Assembly: GCF_020382885.2 (NCBI RefSeq)
Contig: NC_058504.1
Span: 2,805,019-2,869,018, forward strand
Length of the DNA stretch: 64,000 nucleotides
Origin: Scatophagus argus
Taxonomy: Eukaryota; Chordata; Actinopteri; Scatophagidae
Reading direction: 5' to 3'
Part shown: positions 12,050 to 22,491 of the stretch, one piece after another
Layout: each line of letters starts with the position of its first letter
Numbering within the stretch: position 1 is the first letter of the stretch
Position numbers and translations under genes: made by a program
The notes under the pieces: generated by a model
What the model saw: only the letters and a program-made list of their open reading frames with translations
Told to the model about the DNA's origin: nothing
Database searches by the model: none

Positions 12050-12264
12050 ACAGCAGGGAGGAATGTGATGGAAAAGAAGGGAGGGGAGAGGAGGAAGAGG
12101 AGAGGGAAGGGAAGATGAAGATGGACAAGGAGAAAGGAGGCGAGACGGTGAGGCACACCGGGAGAGAGAGACTTTTAAAGGGAACGGAGGGGAAAGAAAG
12201 CAGGTTACAAAGGAGAAAAGAAGGACAAGTAATGCAGAGAGAGGAGGTGAAAAAGAGAGTTGAA
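12050..12264. repeat. Purine-rich tract
   Basis: GGA/GAA/AAG-rich for about 210 bases on the + strand. The open frames on both strands follow from the composition. Confidence 0.75.
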
Positions 12265-12510
12265 CTGTAGATATTGGACCACCGCCAATAGGCAGGATGC
12301 CGCCAGTTGACCTGAGCGCCATTTGCATGTTAAGTGGTGTCAATCTGCATTGATTCCCACCCAAATGAAATGCAGTGGGCTTCAATAGAGCCTGTGCTTA
12401 ACAAGGGCCTCCTAGCTGCTACATACAGCCTATTGGATTCAGATTAACAGGCTCAGTATGGCATCACACCGAGCAACTTATCTTTAATTAAAATCACTCC
12501 CTTCACAGGA
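12265..12510. promoter_or_regulatory. Candidate enhancer-like block with a perfect POU octamer
   Basis: Unique sequence holding ATTTGCAT (12321-12328, the POU/Oct consensus), the palindrome TTTAATTAAA (12482-12491) and gcattgattccc. It follows a purine tract and has no coding signal. Enhancer function is inference. Confidence 0.35.
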
Positions 12511-14159
12511 TCTACTGGACTGGACTGGAATGCGCTGGGTTGGATGGGACCGGGATCCCTTCAAGCTGGACTGGACAGAATGAAACCAGACTCCACTTTG
12601 AATAGACTTAACAGACTGACCAACCCTGTGCTGGTCCTGGTCTGGAGCTTGAACCGAAACAAGAGAGTGTCAGTGCTTTAAACCAGAGGTACACATACAG
12701 CATCCTACATGTGTGGTCATGAGTCACAGCAAGAACTCTTGACACATGAACATGATTCACTCATCCATGGTACAAAACACAAAACTGAACTTGGAAACAA
12801 GCAAAGTTGAGACAAGCAAAATCGAAATGGCTTTTAAGACAAAATGGATGAGGTGAATGATGGAAAGAGCTGAGCTGCATCTGCTGATGATGACATGCTC
12901 AAAAGTTTCTGACCGAGAGAGTGAGAGGAACTTCAGTCAGCGGCTGTTGTCCATGAACAACACGGATGACACAATTATCAACAACTAAACAACAGAACAA
13001 AATAAACTCCACAAACAACATGTGCATTAATTCACCTTTCATCTTCTCTTGTCGTCTTCCTGTCTGTCAGACAAACACATCATTTGTTTAAGAGACAGAA
13101 AGAGCAAAAGAGGGACAGAGGTTATGTCTTTAATGGAGGGTTAACTGTTTTGCTGGTATTCAACAATAAAGAGCACCGGAGAGAAAAACAAAGAAGAGAA
13201 AGAAGCCCTCAGGTGCTTCAACGCCTTGAAGACGTCCTCGTCTCAGTCCTCAGTTCTGACAGATGTGTCAGTATAATACATGCAGCTGGTGCTGGTCAGG
13301 TTCAGGTGGGTTAAGTCAGGTGGGTGTAGGTATTAAAAAATCTGCTCACCTGCTATTTTTGGTCATGTGTGTAAAGCAGCACCAAAACTGCTGTGTGAAT
13401 GTGAACACTCTCAGCACATCACTGGTCTCACTGCTATGAAGCATCTGAGCCAATCACAAGGAAGCCTGACAACAACAGCTCAACAAATGGAAAGAAACCG
13501 CTGCAGGAAATGATGCTGTGGTCTGTGGTGTGATGACATGTTGTCTATTTAAAGTTTATTTAAATGCTGAAGCTGTTTATATAACCACTTCAAACTAACG
13601 CTGTTTAAGCCAAATGGGCTCAAACATACTGGGAAGAAAATGCAATCAGTGAGCTGCGCTTTTAAACTGAATCAAAAATGTTTTTTTGACATTTGCAGTG
13701 ACAAATCAGTTGAAAAAAAGGCAACATCGGTGATTTTAGTGGACTCACGGTTTCCATAATGTGCTTATAAATTATAAATGACACTGCAGGAAAGTGCAAT
13801 GCAGGCGTCTCACTGTTAAACCATGTCTTCCCAGTTGATAATCTCAGGTTAAACCCCCGTGTGCACAGCATCACTGTGACTGGCATTCATCCATCAGAAG
13901 GGTCAGACTCGGCTGCAGACGGAGGAAATCCTCACTGAAGCTTCACCTGAACACTCGAAAAGACCTGACATTCGAGCAGGCGTGGATCCGCTTTCTCCTG
14001 TCAGGATTTTAAACCATTAATCTGCTGGGATTGTGCAGTTTGCTTGGTGTTTTTCCTTGTGCGTCCCTCCCTCATTCCTACCTGTATGTTTGTCTGTCCA
14101 CCTACCCAAGTGTCCCCCGTCTGTCCTCCAGTCATCTCCACTCCTGCACATCTGATCTG
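12511..14159. other. Non-coding, nothing major
   Basis: Short tandem ggactggact (12520-12535 and 12570-12579) and caggtgggt repeats (13299-13326). No supported exon. Confidence 0.5.
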
Positions 14160-14345
14160 CATTACACTGAAAAAAGTGATTCTGAGCATTTGTAAACCTA
14201 ACATAAATTAAATCTGTGAAATTAACAATAAAAATCGTAGTTTGTATCTTTACATGAAAATGTATCGTTTGAAATTAATATGCATTTGTTCAAAATACAA
14301 AGTATTGTGTGTTTTTTAATTTACAAGCGTTTTTTAGTTATCCCA
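14160..14345. repeat. Possible remnant of an AT-rich MITE
   Basis: Begins with acactgaaaaaagtgattc, a terminal pattern typical of fish non-autonomous DNA elements, and continues as AT-rich unique sequence. No matching right end is found nearby. Confidence 0.25.
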
Positions 14346-14399
14346 GTCGATCTTCTCAAGTACAAACACTCAACAAACAATAAACTTGTTTCATTTACT

Positions 14400-14506
14400 T
14401 CGTGCCGTAATCCCGCCAACCGACATGCATTCTGGGTACCTCCTGCATGAAAACAGCGCCACATTTCCAGAGGCTGAGCGTATGGTTGAGTCGACTAACC
14501 TTTAAG
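14400..14506 (+). promoter_or_regulatory. Possible promoter and non-coding first exon for the PB1-like gene
   Basis: The core gcattctggg at 14427 resembles the ZNF143/STAF promoter motif. It is followed 70 bases later by a good donor, TTTAAG|gtaaga (14507). The coding exon at 16148 begins with an acceptor and only 7 untranslated bases, so an upstream non-coding exon is required; this is the best candidate seen. No TATA box is visible. RNA evidence is needed to confirm the joint. Confidence 0.3.
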
Positions 14507-15450
14507 GTAAGAATAAAGTTTGCCAAGTAGCTAGTTAGATTAGATATTACTGTCTTTTCAGTTTTCATAATGTTTTATGTGTTTTTTCCCCGTGCTTTGG
14601 CTCAGAACGCCAGTCAACAGGACCGCCAGAAATTAGCCGGCGCCAGCAGGGACGCCAGTTTCTATTTTTCATAGTGTTGCAGAATTAAAAAGTAAACTTG
14701 CGCAAAAAGCGACTTGCAATTATTAATGTATGAAAAGGAGAATTGTTATTTTGTTGAAGCAGTGGGCAGAAGTTATAAAAAGTAATGAGGAAACACTACT
14801 GTCATCAGACAATCATGCATCACATTCAGTTTCATGAAGATTGTAACCGAGGCCGGCTCCCTCAAATAAATGTCTTGCCCCCTCAAATCAAAATTTTAGA
14901 AGTTGAAAAAACAACATTTTAATATCCTCACAAAATTAATATATTACAAGTTGACAAAATATCTACAATAGCGGAAAAATCCGCCGAAAAATAGAGACGA
15001 TACATCAGACTCCTCTCATCTCCGCTGTGTATCTTCAGGTGTCAGCACGGCCACGGACTTGCTGCATTCACTTACACTCGGAATATGACGTTTCTCGTTT
15101 CCTCTCTCCCTTAAGTAGCTGATGTACTTCCTTAGAAGTATTTTAAATGCTCGAAAGACATCCAAACAAACATCAACTTACTGTGGCCAGTCATGTTTTC
15201 CGAGGTTGCGCAGTGAAACACATTTACCTCGGAAATCGGAATTTCCGACCCAGATCTATCCAAGTTCCGAGTGTAATTGAACGCAGCAGAAGCAGCAGCG
15301 TTTTCGCAGGCACACCAGACTGTAGTTCCGCACTGTTTTGTTTCAAATAATCACAGCGGTTTTTACAAAGCCAGCTTGCTTATTTTCCTCTCCAGCTTTC
15401 AGCAGCTCACAAAGAGAAAGTTAATGCTGTGTGATGCATCTGTTTTTCAG
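14507..15450. other. Non-coding stretch between possible exon 1 and the upstream fragments
   Basis: AT-rich sequence of mixed composition. It includes an open 67-codon frame at 15147-15350 with no recognisable motif. An acceptor-like tctgtttttcag ends at 15450. Nothing here is assigned with confidence. Confidence 0.4.
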
Positions 15451-15736
15451 AGCTTTTAAAAAGTGCAGTGCTGCTCCTGCCTGTGTTGATAGTAGTAGCA
15501 ACGATGCTGCTGCTAGTACATCAGAGACAGCAGCTAGCATAACTACTACTTTAGCATCAGCAAGCACTGCTTCTCCTGTACCTTCCCCAACAAGTGCTGC
15601 CCCAAAGCAGCCTGCTCAGCTACCTAATGACTTAAATGGCAATGCACCATCTCAGCCAATACTGGGTAGTTACCCAAAGCATGCATTTGGTACAACATTA
15701 AGATCATTCAATCCTGCCTGGTTTAAGGAAACATGA
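15451..15736 (+). pseudogene. N-terminal fragment of a TTF-zinc-finger / hAT-derived (ZMYM1-like) protein
   Basis: After the acceptor tctgtttttcag an open frame runs to a TGA at 15734. It encodes a Ser/Ala/Thr/Pro-rich segment and ends with PSQPILGSYPKHAFG and RSFNPAWFKE. The pattern PSQP...YP...FG...RSFNPAWF is the lead-in to the TTF-type zinc finger of hAT-transposase-derived ZMYM1-like proteins, where the next residues are normally the WLEYS segment and the first cysteines. Here the frame stops just before that zinc finger, so no functional domain remains. Family placement is from memory of the motif; it could instead be a 5' exon captured by the downstream gene. Confidence 0.5.
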
Positions 15737-15737
15737 C

Positions 15738-15949
15738 TGTGTACTTGATAACCTAGTTGTCTCCGATTTAGTCAAACAGTTGAGTGAGTCAAACCCAATT
15801 AGCACAGCTTTAAGAGCTGATGGTCCTCTTGCCACATCTTACAAAAGAAAGGAGTTTTATAAGAAGACTTTTAATGTGGTTGAGCCAGTTGAATACATTC
15901 TGGACATACATTCTATTGCATACACTGATTATCCACAACATTAAAATCA
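15738..15949 (+). pseudogene. Fragment of a second repetitive fish protein family (LATSYKRKEF...EPVEY type)
   Basis: Immediately after the fragment above, in a different frame, codons from 15738 read DCVLDNLVVSDLVKQLSE and then GPLATSYKRKEFYKK and VVEPVEYILD before a TAA (16 codons later, near 15942). I recognise the GPLAT.Y.RK...F..VEPVEY pattern from unnamed multi-copy fish proteins. The segment has no start codon and no good acceptor, and it loses the usual continuation (QYVP...), so it is a broken piece. Its direct abutment with the preceding fragment suggests a rearranged or nested repeat. Confidence 0.4.
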
Positions 15950-16031
15950 CCTGCCTAAGAGGTTGTTTTAGTGTTCAATGTAGTGATTTATTTACCTGAG
16001 AATGCCTCATATGCGTTTTAATACTGCTCTC

Positions 16032-16051
16032 TTTTTTTTTTTTTTTTTTTT
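16032..16051. repeat. Poly(T) run
   Basis: Twenty T residues followed by AAAAAG, about 100 bases before the first coding exon. It could be the reversed poly(A) tail of a small retroposon or part of a long pyrimidine tract; no element body is recognisable beside it. Confidence 0.8.
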
Positions 16052-16154
16052 AAAAAGTTTTTAAGTTATCTCTTTGTAATAAGATGTAAATGAATTTTTT
16101 GCATGCCTAAATTCAAAATAACCCTTTGTGTTTTTTTCCTACTACAGAATCAAC

Positions 16155-18172
16155 ATGTCTGTCAGACTTCGAGTCATACTGCAGGAAGAAATTCACAAGC
16201 TTACCTTGCCCTCAGGAATCCCTCAGACTGTGGGGGAATTGAAGAATATTTTACAAGAGACATTTGCAATTGAACAAGATTTTAGTATTCAGTTTCAGGA
16301 CCAAGATTTCGATGGTCAGTTTTTTAGTCTCCTTGAAACTAAGGACATAAAGGACAAAGACACTATCAAGGTGGTTCTTATTGAACCAGTGATCACACTA
16401 ACATTTGAGGATTGTTTGAATGCTAAAGGACTCCAAGAGAGCACTGACTGCAGTCGTGCAGAGTCATCGGAAGATACCTGTTCCACAGCATCCACCATAA
16501 TTCTGTCTTCTCCAGAGAGCACCTCCTCCCTTCACTCTGAGTCCTGGCCAGCTCAGTTTGAGATACCTACCTTCTCCTTTGACACTGAACTCATTCTGCA
16601 AACTGCAAATGAAGCTTACAGAAAGGACGGAACCTTACTCAACAATCCTGCAGTAAAATCCAACATTCTGGACAAATTAGCAGCTAGCATCTTTGTCTAC
16701 ACTGCCTATCCTTCACAAGCACAAAGGGAGCAGGTTGCTGAGGCCCTTGTTGCGAAGCACCCATCTTTGAGGGACCCAGTATCGTTCAATGGTTTATATA
16801 GTTGGCACAACAGCTTGAAGTATAAGCTTGGCAATTACAGAGCAAAGGTGAGGCACCTTGGACTACCAGAGCTAAATGTAAACTCTCGAAAGAAAACATT
16901 GGCTGCAGACTCCAGCACTCCGTGTAGACACTTGAAAAAGGCGACGAAATCTGAGGTAAACTACCTCCCACCCCACTCTCAAGGTGAAACTGATGCAACA
17001 CTTGAGAAGGAGCGAGTGGAGATTCTCTATGAGTACAAGAAAAGAGACAATAACAAACTCATAAATGAAAAGATGGCAAAAACCTTCTCACTGTGTCGAA
17101 ATGATGTAATCCTCAACAAACCACCTGTGATTGACTTCAAAGCTCGATGGCCTGCCTTGTTTGAGTTTTCCCAGGTATAATGAACATTTTAATCATGTCT
17201 TCTCATTTTAATCTGTTTCTCTTGCCCATGTGCGTCTGTAATTCTTTTCTCTCTGTATCTCATTATGTTTCTACTTGTTTGTCTCTTGGTCTCTCAGATT
17301 GAGGAGGAATTCCGCAGGATCACACTGAAGCCACTTCAGTCCACATTCCTGGGCAAGTTGGACCAATACACACCCCAGCTGTTGAGCCTGTACAGGAGGA
17401 AGGGTGGAGCCGTTGGGAAGAAACTTGATGAGACCCTTGACATGCTGAATGAGGCATGTATTTACAACAGTGTAGTAGTAGTTAGTTTTAAGAAGTTGTC
17501 TTCTGACATCTGTAATCTCATATTTTATATTAATCTCATATTTCTCATATTAATGAGTAATCTCATTTCATATTTTTGTAGGACAGCAACATTGAGTCCC
17601 GAAGAGAAGTTGTGATCAGAGGCCTCATTCTCTACCTTGGTGAAAACACTGGAGAGTTAATCAAGGACTTCCAGGTAAAGAAAATATAACTTTTGATTCA
17701 AAGCCCTGTCAGTATGAGATGCGTTTGTGCAAAAATAGCTGTTATTGATAATTTGACAAGATTTATTTTGTAGATTTAACAAGGAGTTATGCATCCTTAA
17801 CATTACTATACAATAGATAAGTTTTATTCTCTCTGGTGTATTTCACAGGTTTTCGATGACGACGATGCTGCAGCTGTCCAAGAAGCCATTACTACATTTG
17901 TCCTCGGCATCTTTGTGGTCAGCAAAGCCAGGGATGGTCTCCCCAAGCAAGCTGGAATAGCCATCGAGGGAGCAGAAGTCCTTTTTGGTATCCCAGATGT
18001 GGCACATGCTTGCACCTATCTGATGGGCCTTATCTATGCCTTGGAACTAAGGTACCCTAATAAACTGAAATACACATTTGAGGTCTTTCAGAAGATCTTT
18101 TTGGAGCTGGAGGATGCAAACAAAAAAATGTCCTCCAAAGTCCATGATCTCAAAGTCTGTTTGCATGCTTAA
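16155..18172 (+). CDS. PB1-like multi-copy teleost protein, four coding exons, apparently intact
   Basis: Exons by splice signals: 16148-17174 (ATG 16155; acceptor ctactacag, donor CAG|gtataa), 17298-17453, 17582-17674, 17849-18172 (acceptor tttcacag, stop TAA). All coding junctions are phase 0, giving 530 aa. Residues 1-76 look like a PB1/ubiquitin-like fold, with a basic start (MSVRLRVILQEEIHKL) and an acidic OPCA-like loop (FQDQDFDGQFF, about 47-57). Residues 90-130 are Ser/Thr-rich. The rest is the conserved body of a family I recognise from memory as unnamed multi-copy fish proteins, often labelled SAM-domain-containing 3-like; it includes RWPALFEFSQ (about 331-340), RRKGGAVGK and the C-terminal YPNKLKYTFEVFQKI. 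I see no transposase or nuclease motif. Function is unknown; PB1 domains usually mediate protein-protein pairing. Oddity: intron 2 needs a GC donor (GAG|gcatgt); the nearby gt at 17458 would create a stop at the joint. It could also be a recently decayed copy. Confidence 0.8.
17454..17581 (+). other. GC-AG intron (intron 2) of the PB1-like gene
   Basis: The reading frame on both sides joins in phase 0 only if the intron starts at gc in GAG|gcatgt (17454) and ends at tatttttgtag (17581). Using the gt at 17458 gives ...GCA T|GA, an immediate stop. Retaining the intron gives about 40 foreign residues and then a stop at 17613-17615. GC donors are a known minor class; here it may be a simple t-to-c change of a gtatgt donor. 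Confidence 0.6.
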
Positions 18173-18543
18173 AAGCCACACAGATGGTGTTGAAAGTATA
18201 GGATTTGAGTGAACTCACTCTTATCAAGTTTGACAGTTAGTTTTACACTGCACATTCTTAGGTTCTCCCAATGCACTCTCTCAGGTTATACTACTTGTTT
18301 CTTTATTCTGTGATGCTGGGAAATATTTAATTTGATTGAATATGATGATGCTGGTGCATGCTTAATTTTGTTATGTATTGTGCATTCTATCTGTTCTCTG
18401 CACTTTAAATGGCACACATAATGGATGTAGCTGTTTTGACAGCTAGGATTTCATTTAGTTATAGTGTTCTGATCTCTAAGAAAGATTGTCAGTGGGGTTC
18501 TGATAGTATGTCTGGAGTTCATAGAGTTCAGTTCTTATTGTCA
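18173..18543 (+). other. Putative 3' UTR of the PB1-like gene
   Basis: Unique AT-rich sequence between the stop codon and AATAAA. No repeat recognised. Confidence 0.5.
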
Positions 18544-18549
18544 AATAAA
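18544..18549 (+). terminator. AATAAA polyadenylation signal of the PB1-like gene
   Basis: A canonical AATAAA lies 372 bases after the stop codon. It is followed within 30 bases by a T/G-rich stretch (tttgtttattt, then tcttgttttggg), the usual arrangement for vertebrate 3' end formation. The stretch between stop and signal would be the 3' UTR and shows no repeat. Confidence 0.55.
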
Positions 18550-18651
18550 TTTGTTTATTTGAGCTAAACGACTTCCAAGTCTTGTTTTGGGTTAAGATGC
18601 ATAATTATACCTAAGATTGTTTGACTCATGTGGGTCTTGTTCATGGTATAC

Positions 18652-18885
18652 ATTGTGATAAATCGATTTGTAGTTTGGTCCATACTATGTAAGAAAATGG
18701 TGAAAAATTAATCACTGTTTGATTTGTCTTAATCAACAGTCCACAATTTAAAACATTCACATCAGAGAATCTGGGATTTTTCTTCTTTAAAAAAATGACT
18801 AAAAAAAAAAAATCATAATTGTTGACGATTAATTTAGTTGTTAGCAACTAATTGATTAATCAACTAATCGTTCCAGCTCCTGGCT
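18652..18885. repeat. Dispersed fish repeat ending in ...taatcaactaatcgttccagctc
   Basis: The features aatcaacagtccacaattt, cagagaatctggga, aatgact and the end gattaatcaactaatcgtt match in order a repeat I remember as abundant in percomorph genomes. Class unknown. A shorter copy is at 38,370-38,475. Confidence 0.5.
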
Positions 18886-19000
18886 ATTTATCAGTATGGT
18901 CAACACTTAGGTCCACGGCAACATATCTTGACATGTGATAAGAGGATTGTCATTTCCAACAGATAGATGACACATACTTAACTTTTTAAGTAGACCAAGC

Positions 19001-19425
19001 ATGATACAAAATATTGTGCCTGATCTACTTACAAAAGGTAAGGCAACTTTTTGCATCAGATTATTATGTAGATAATGCAAGGCTAGTCTTTGTACAGGCT
19101 ACTTACTTTCTGGAATGTAAGAAATGGTTTAAGGAAGTAAAGTCTACTTAATTTTGCAAGTAAAGTCAACTTAGCTTAATTATATAGACTTTACTCATAA
19201 AATTAAGTTCACTCATTTGCAAAACTAAGTTGATGTTACTTGAAAAATTAAGTTGACTTTACCTGATAAGTTAATATTGACTTTACTTGCAAAACTCATT
19301 TCTTACACACAAGAAAGTAAGTAGCCTATACAAAGACTAGCCTTGCTTTATCTACATAATAATCTGATGCAAAAAGTTGCCTTACCTTTTTTAAGTAGAT
19401 CAGGCACAATATTTTTATCAGTGTA
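19001..19425. mobile_element. Foldback (palindromic) non-autonomous DNA element
   Basis: The arms at 19003-19126 and 19298-19420 are near-perfect reverse complements over about 120 bases. Left reads aatattgtgcctgatctact, gcaactttttgcatcaga and ggctagtctttgtacaggct; right reads the complements. The inner 170 bases repeat aagtaaagtc(a/t)actta and its complement, so the whole unit can fold. There is no coding capacity. It is MITE-like or foldback; no clear target-site duplication was found. Confidence 0.75.
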
Positions 19426-19529
19426 CCTGCGACTCAACCCAACTACCTGCCGCCGAGTTTAGTGTAGAGCGCTGCTTTCTGAACCGCTTTCCGACTGGTG
19501 TGTGCTGCACTACAGGGGGCGCTAATTCT

Positions 19530-19650
19530 TGTTGATGTGGTTAATGTGTTGAGTATTATGGAGGAGACTAATTCATGGCAGGTAATTGAAAGAGCCCGTC
19601 TAATTAGAGTGGTCCTGTGATCAGGCCAAGATAATTAATTATGAGAGATC
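19530..19650. promoter_or_regulatory. Candidate regulatory block with clustered TAAT motifs
   Basis: Within about 80 bases: ctaattca, gtaattga, ctaattag and ataattaattat, all homeodomain-type cores. It lies directly before TG and CA microsatellites. No coding signal. Confidence 0.35.
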
Positions 19651-19824
19651 TGGAGTGTGTGTGTGTGTGTGTTGTAGGTACACTGTTAGCCAGTGCAGGG
19701 GCAAAACTCCCAGCTTACACACACACACAGGCACACACAGAAGTGAACATACACACATCTCTGGTCTCCAGTCATGCATCGAGAGAACTTAATGAGCAAC
19801 ATCTGATTACTGTCACTAATTAAC

Positions 19825-19828
<4 letters not shown>

Positions 19829-19882
<54 letters not shown>
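19829..19882. repeat. (CA)27 microsatellite
   Basis: Uninterrupted CA repeats. A shorter TG patch (19657-19672) lies upstream in the opposite sense. Confidence 0.95.
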
Positions 19883-19887
<5 letters not shown>

Positions 19888-22412
19888 ATGGCACACAGTG
19901 TCTCTCTCATCATCATTCTGTCATCGTTGCAGCTCTGGCTGCATGATCTCTGTCATCTGAAAGGTTAATGGTTTGGTTCCAGTAAAACTAAAGTTCCCTT
20001 TGGGGAGCATCTCAGCTCACACACAGTTTTAATTAACATCACACACACACACACACATACAGTGTAAATGACTTGAAAAGCAGTAGTCACTTTGTGATAA
20101 ACTTGACCAGCGATCCTGAACATACATCAACATGCTGAACAGTGAAAAAACTGTCTTACAGTCAAAAATACACAAAAACGCACATTTTTAAAGTCGTTGA
20201 GGATCAAATTACAGCAAGCTTTCCAGAAACCTGGAAAGTTTCTACCCATGAGGGCCTAAATGTTTGTTAAAATTGAATTGCCACAGCAGGCACGTTTTTT
20301 TGTGACTTTCTCAGGTGGCGTAACTCAGTAATTTGTGGCGTATCGTTTTCGAGTCAGATAAGAGTGTTTGCGCCTGCATGACAAAGATTCCTCTGGAACC
20401 AAAAGAGCAGTAATGGGGCACATCACCATGTTAGAAATCATCATTTTTACTGACATCAGCCATCTAAATTGTGTCTGTACTTTTCCTAAAATGTGCTTCA
20501 TCCTCAAGTCACGATGAATCATATTTTCAACATTTCTTTACCTTTATCTTTGTTTCATTACGGTTTATCTTAATAAGATGAATTCTGCCTCACTTTGTCA
20601 GCCTTCCATTGTGCGAATAAGAAGAAACACTGAGAGAGGAATTTCTTTTCTTATCTTAAATATTTAAACAAAAATTAAGATGTTCATTTGAAATCATATC
20701 CATAATTGCAGTATTTTCTTCCTGTTCTTTCACTGATATTCAGAGTAGCCCTTCATGAGAAGCAGAGGACGAAAGAGTGACGATCAGTGTGGTATAAAAA
20801 TAAAAGCAGTGTGCAAAAAAAACCTTTTAATGCCAAAATGACATGCTTTGTTAAAGTGCGAAGTGTCATCCCAAAGGAATGTGTATACTTGAAGAAATGT
20901 TCTCACAACAGTAAATTTATATTTCTAAATCAATAAATATCATACAGCAAATAAAATCCAAAATGAGACCAAATAAATTCAACTTCCACCATATATATTT
21001 TTTTTTTCGATTCATGAGCACATTTAGTTAATACTGTCCCCTTCCAGGATTACGTTGCAGCGACACACTGTAACTTGAAAATCAAATATAGTTAATAACG
21101 AACATAACTCTGCAACATTCAAAGGAAACCTTCCCCTCAGAAACTTCTAGTCTGTGACGTTCAGTGACCTCCCGTCATTTTGTGTTGGTTCAGCTCTGAC
21201 TGACCCCGATGAAAAATCATACTTTAAACTGTCTTAAAATGCAATATTAAGGGACGCAGTGGAGGAACAATACGAGAGCAGATAATTATGATGAGGTAAA
21301 GTATGTAAAGAGCATGTGGCACTGCAGAGTGAACCCTCTCTCTCAGAGTGTTTTAATAACACCACACAGTCTGTGACGAGTGTGAAGCAGTTTGAATGAG
21401 TGCTTCTCAAGAAAACTACAAGCAACTGACCTGCCCCAAGCGCTAACATGACTGCTAACATCCCTCCAGTATCCATGAAAACTTAATCAGAAAGGAACAT
21501 CAGAGAAATATCGGGTCTCAGTGCCCGTATAATCATCGGTCAACAAAGTGAAATTTCGAAGGTAGCTGCAGCTGAAGCCACTTTTTTATCATCAAAGCCC
21601 ACTGGATATCAGCGTCATAGCAGGAAGTAAGAGAACCGCGATCTGCAGCTCAGTCTGTGGAGTCTCCTGTGTAGTCTGAGCCCTCCTGAGCAGCATCGCA
21701 TTCCTCTGCATGCGGTGATCAAATGAAATGTGTAAATCTCAGGCACGTTGTCTTTATCCAGTAAAACTGTGCAGCACAAAGGAAAAAGATCCACCGACTG
21801 CCTGTAAACAGTTCTGAAATGTTTGCAAGTTGATTTCCTCTTCAAACTGTGTGTTTGTGTGCTTGGGTGTATTTACATGTGTTTGTGTATAACTGTGTGT
21901 GTGTGTGTGTGCACGCATGTGTCTGTCCTCTCTATAATAGCCACGTTGCTATCAGCCATAGCCTCTCACAGCTACTGTGGGACAACCAATTCCCTTTATC
22001 AGCTGCTGATAACAGGCTTTAGCTCTGCTCTGCCATCCCACATACACACCATCTCTCTCACACACACACACACAGGCCACTAAATAACTAATTAGCTTCC
22101 CTCTGGGGGTGGGGAGTAAGTGGGTGAGGAGGGGGGCGGGATGGGGGGGTGACCCACCACTCTGACAAAGGCATGCAGCGTTTTAATGTAAAAAAATGAA
22201 ATCAATAAAGGCGTGGGGCGTCGGGCAACTAGCAACTGGCCCCCTCTTAACATTAACAATTATAGTGATTAACAGTGATACCCAGAGCTCATTATTCACA
22301 GGCAGCAGCGAGAGCGAGAGAGAGGAGAGATAAGCTTGTTTATTGGAGAGGGCCCTTTTCACAAGGTGCAGTCGTTCATCATTTGGGCTGAGGGGGTTGG
22401 TGGGATACGCTG

Positions 22413-22415
<3 letters not shown>
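19883..22415. other. Gene-free stretch
   Basis: Small CA/TG patches (20040-20056, 21840-21910 and 22060-22076) and an AT-rich part at 20,650-21,100. Unique TAAT-bearing sequence at 22,180-22,340 may be regulatory. No exon recognised. Confidence 0.5.
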
Positions 22416-22453
<38 letters not shown>

Positions 22454-22491
22454 CGCATGTGTGTGTGTGTGTGTGTGGGGGGGGGGGGGGG
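22416..22491. repeat. (TG)n-(CG)n-(TG)n run ending in 15 G
   Basis: TG to 22445, CG to 22456, TG to 22476, then G at 22477-22491. Alternating purine-pyrimidine DNA with a CG core can form Z-DNA; the G run can form a quadruplex. Confidence 0.95.
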
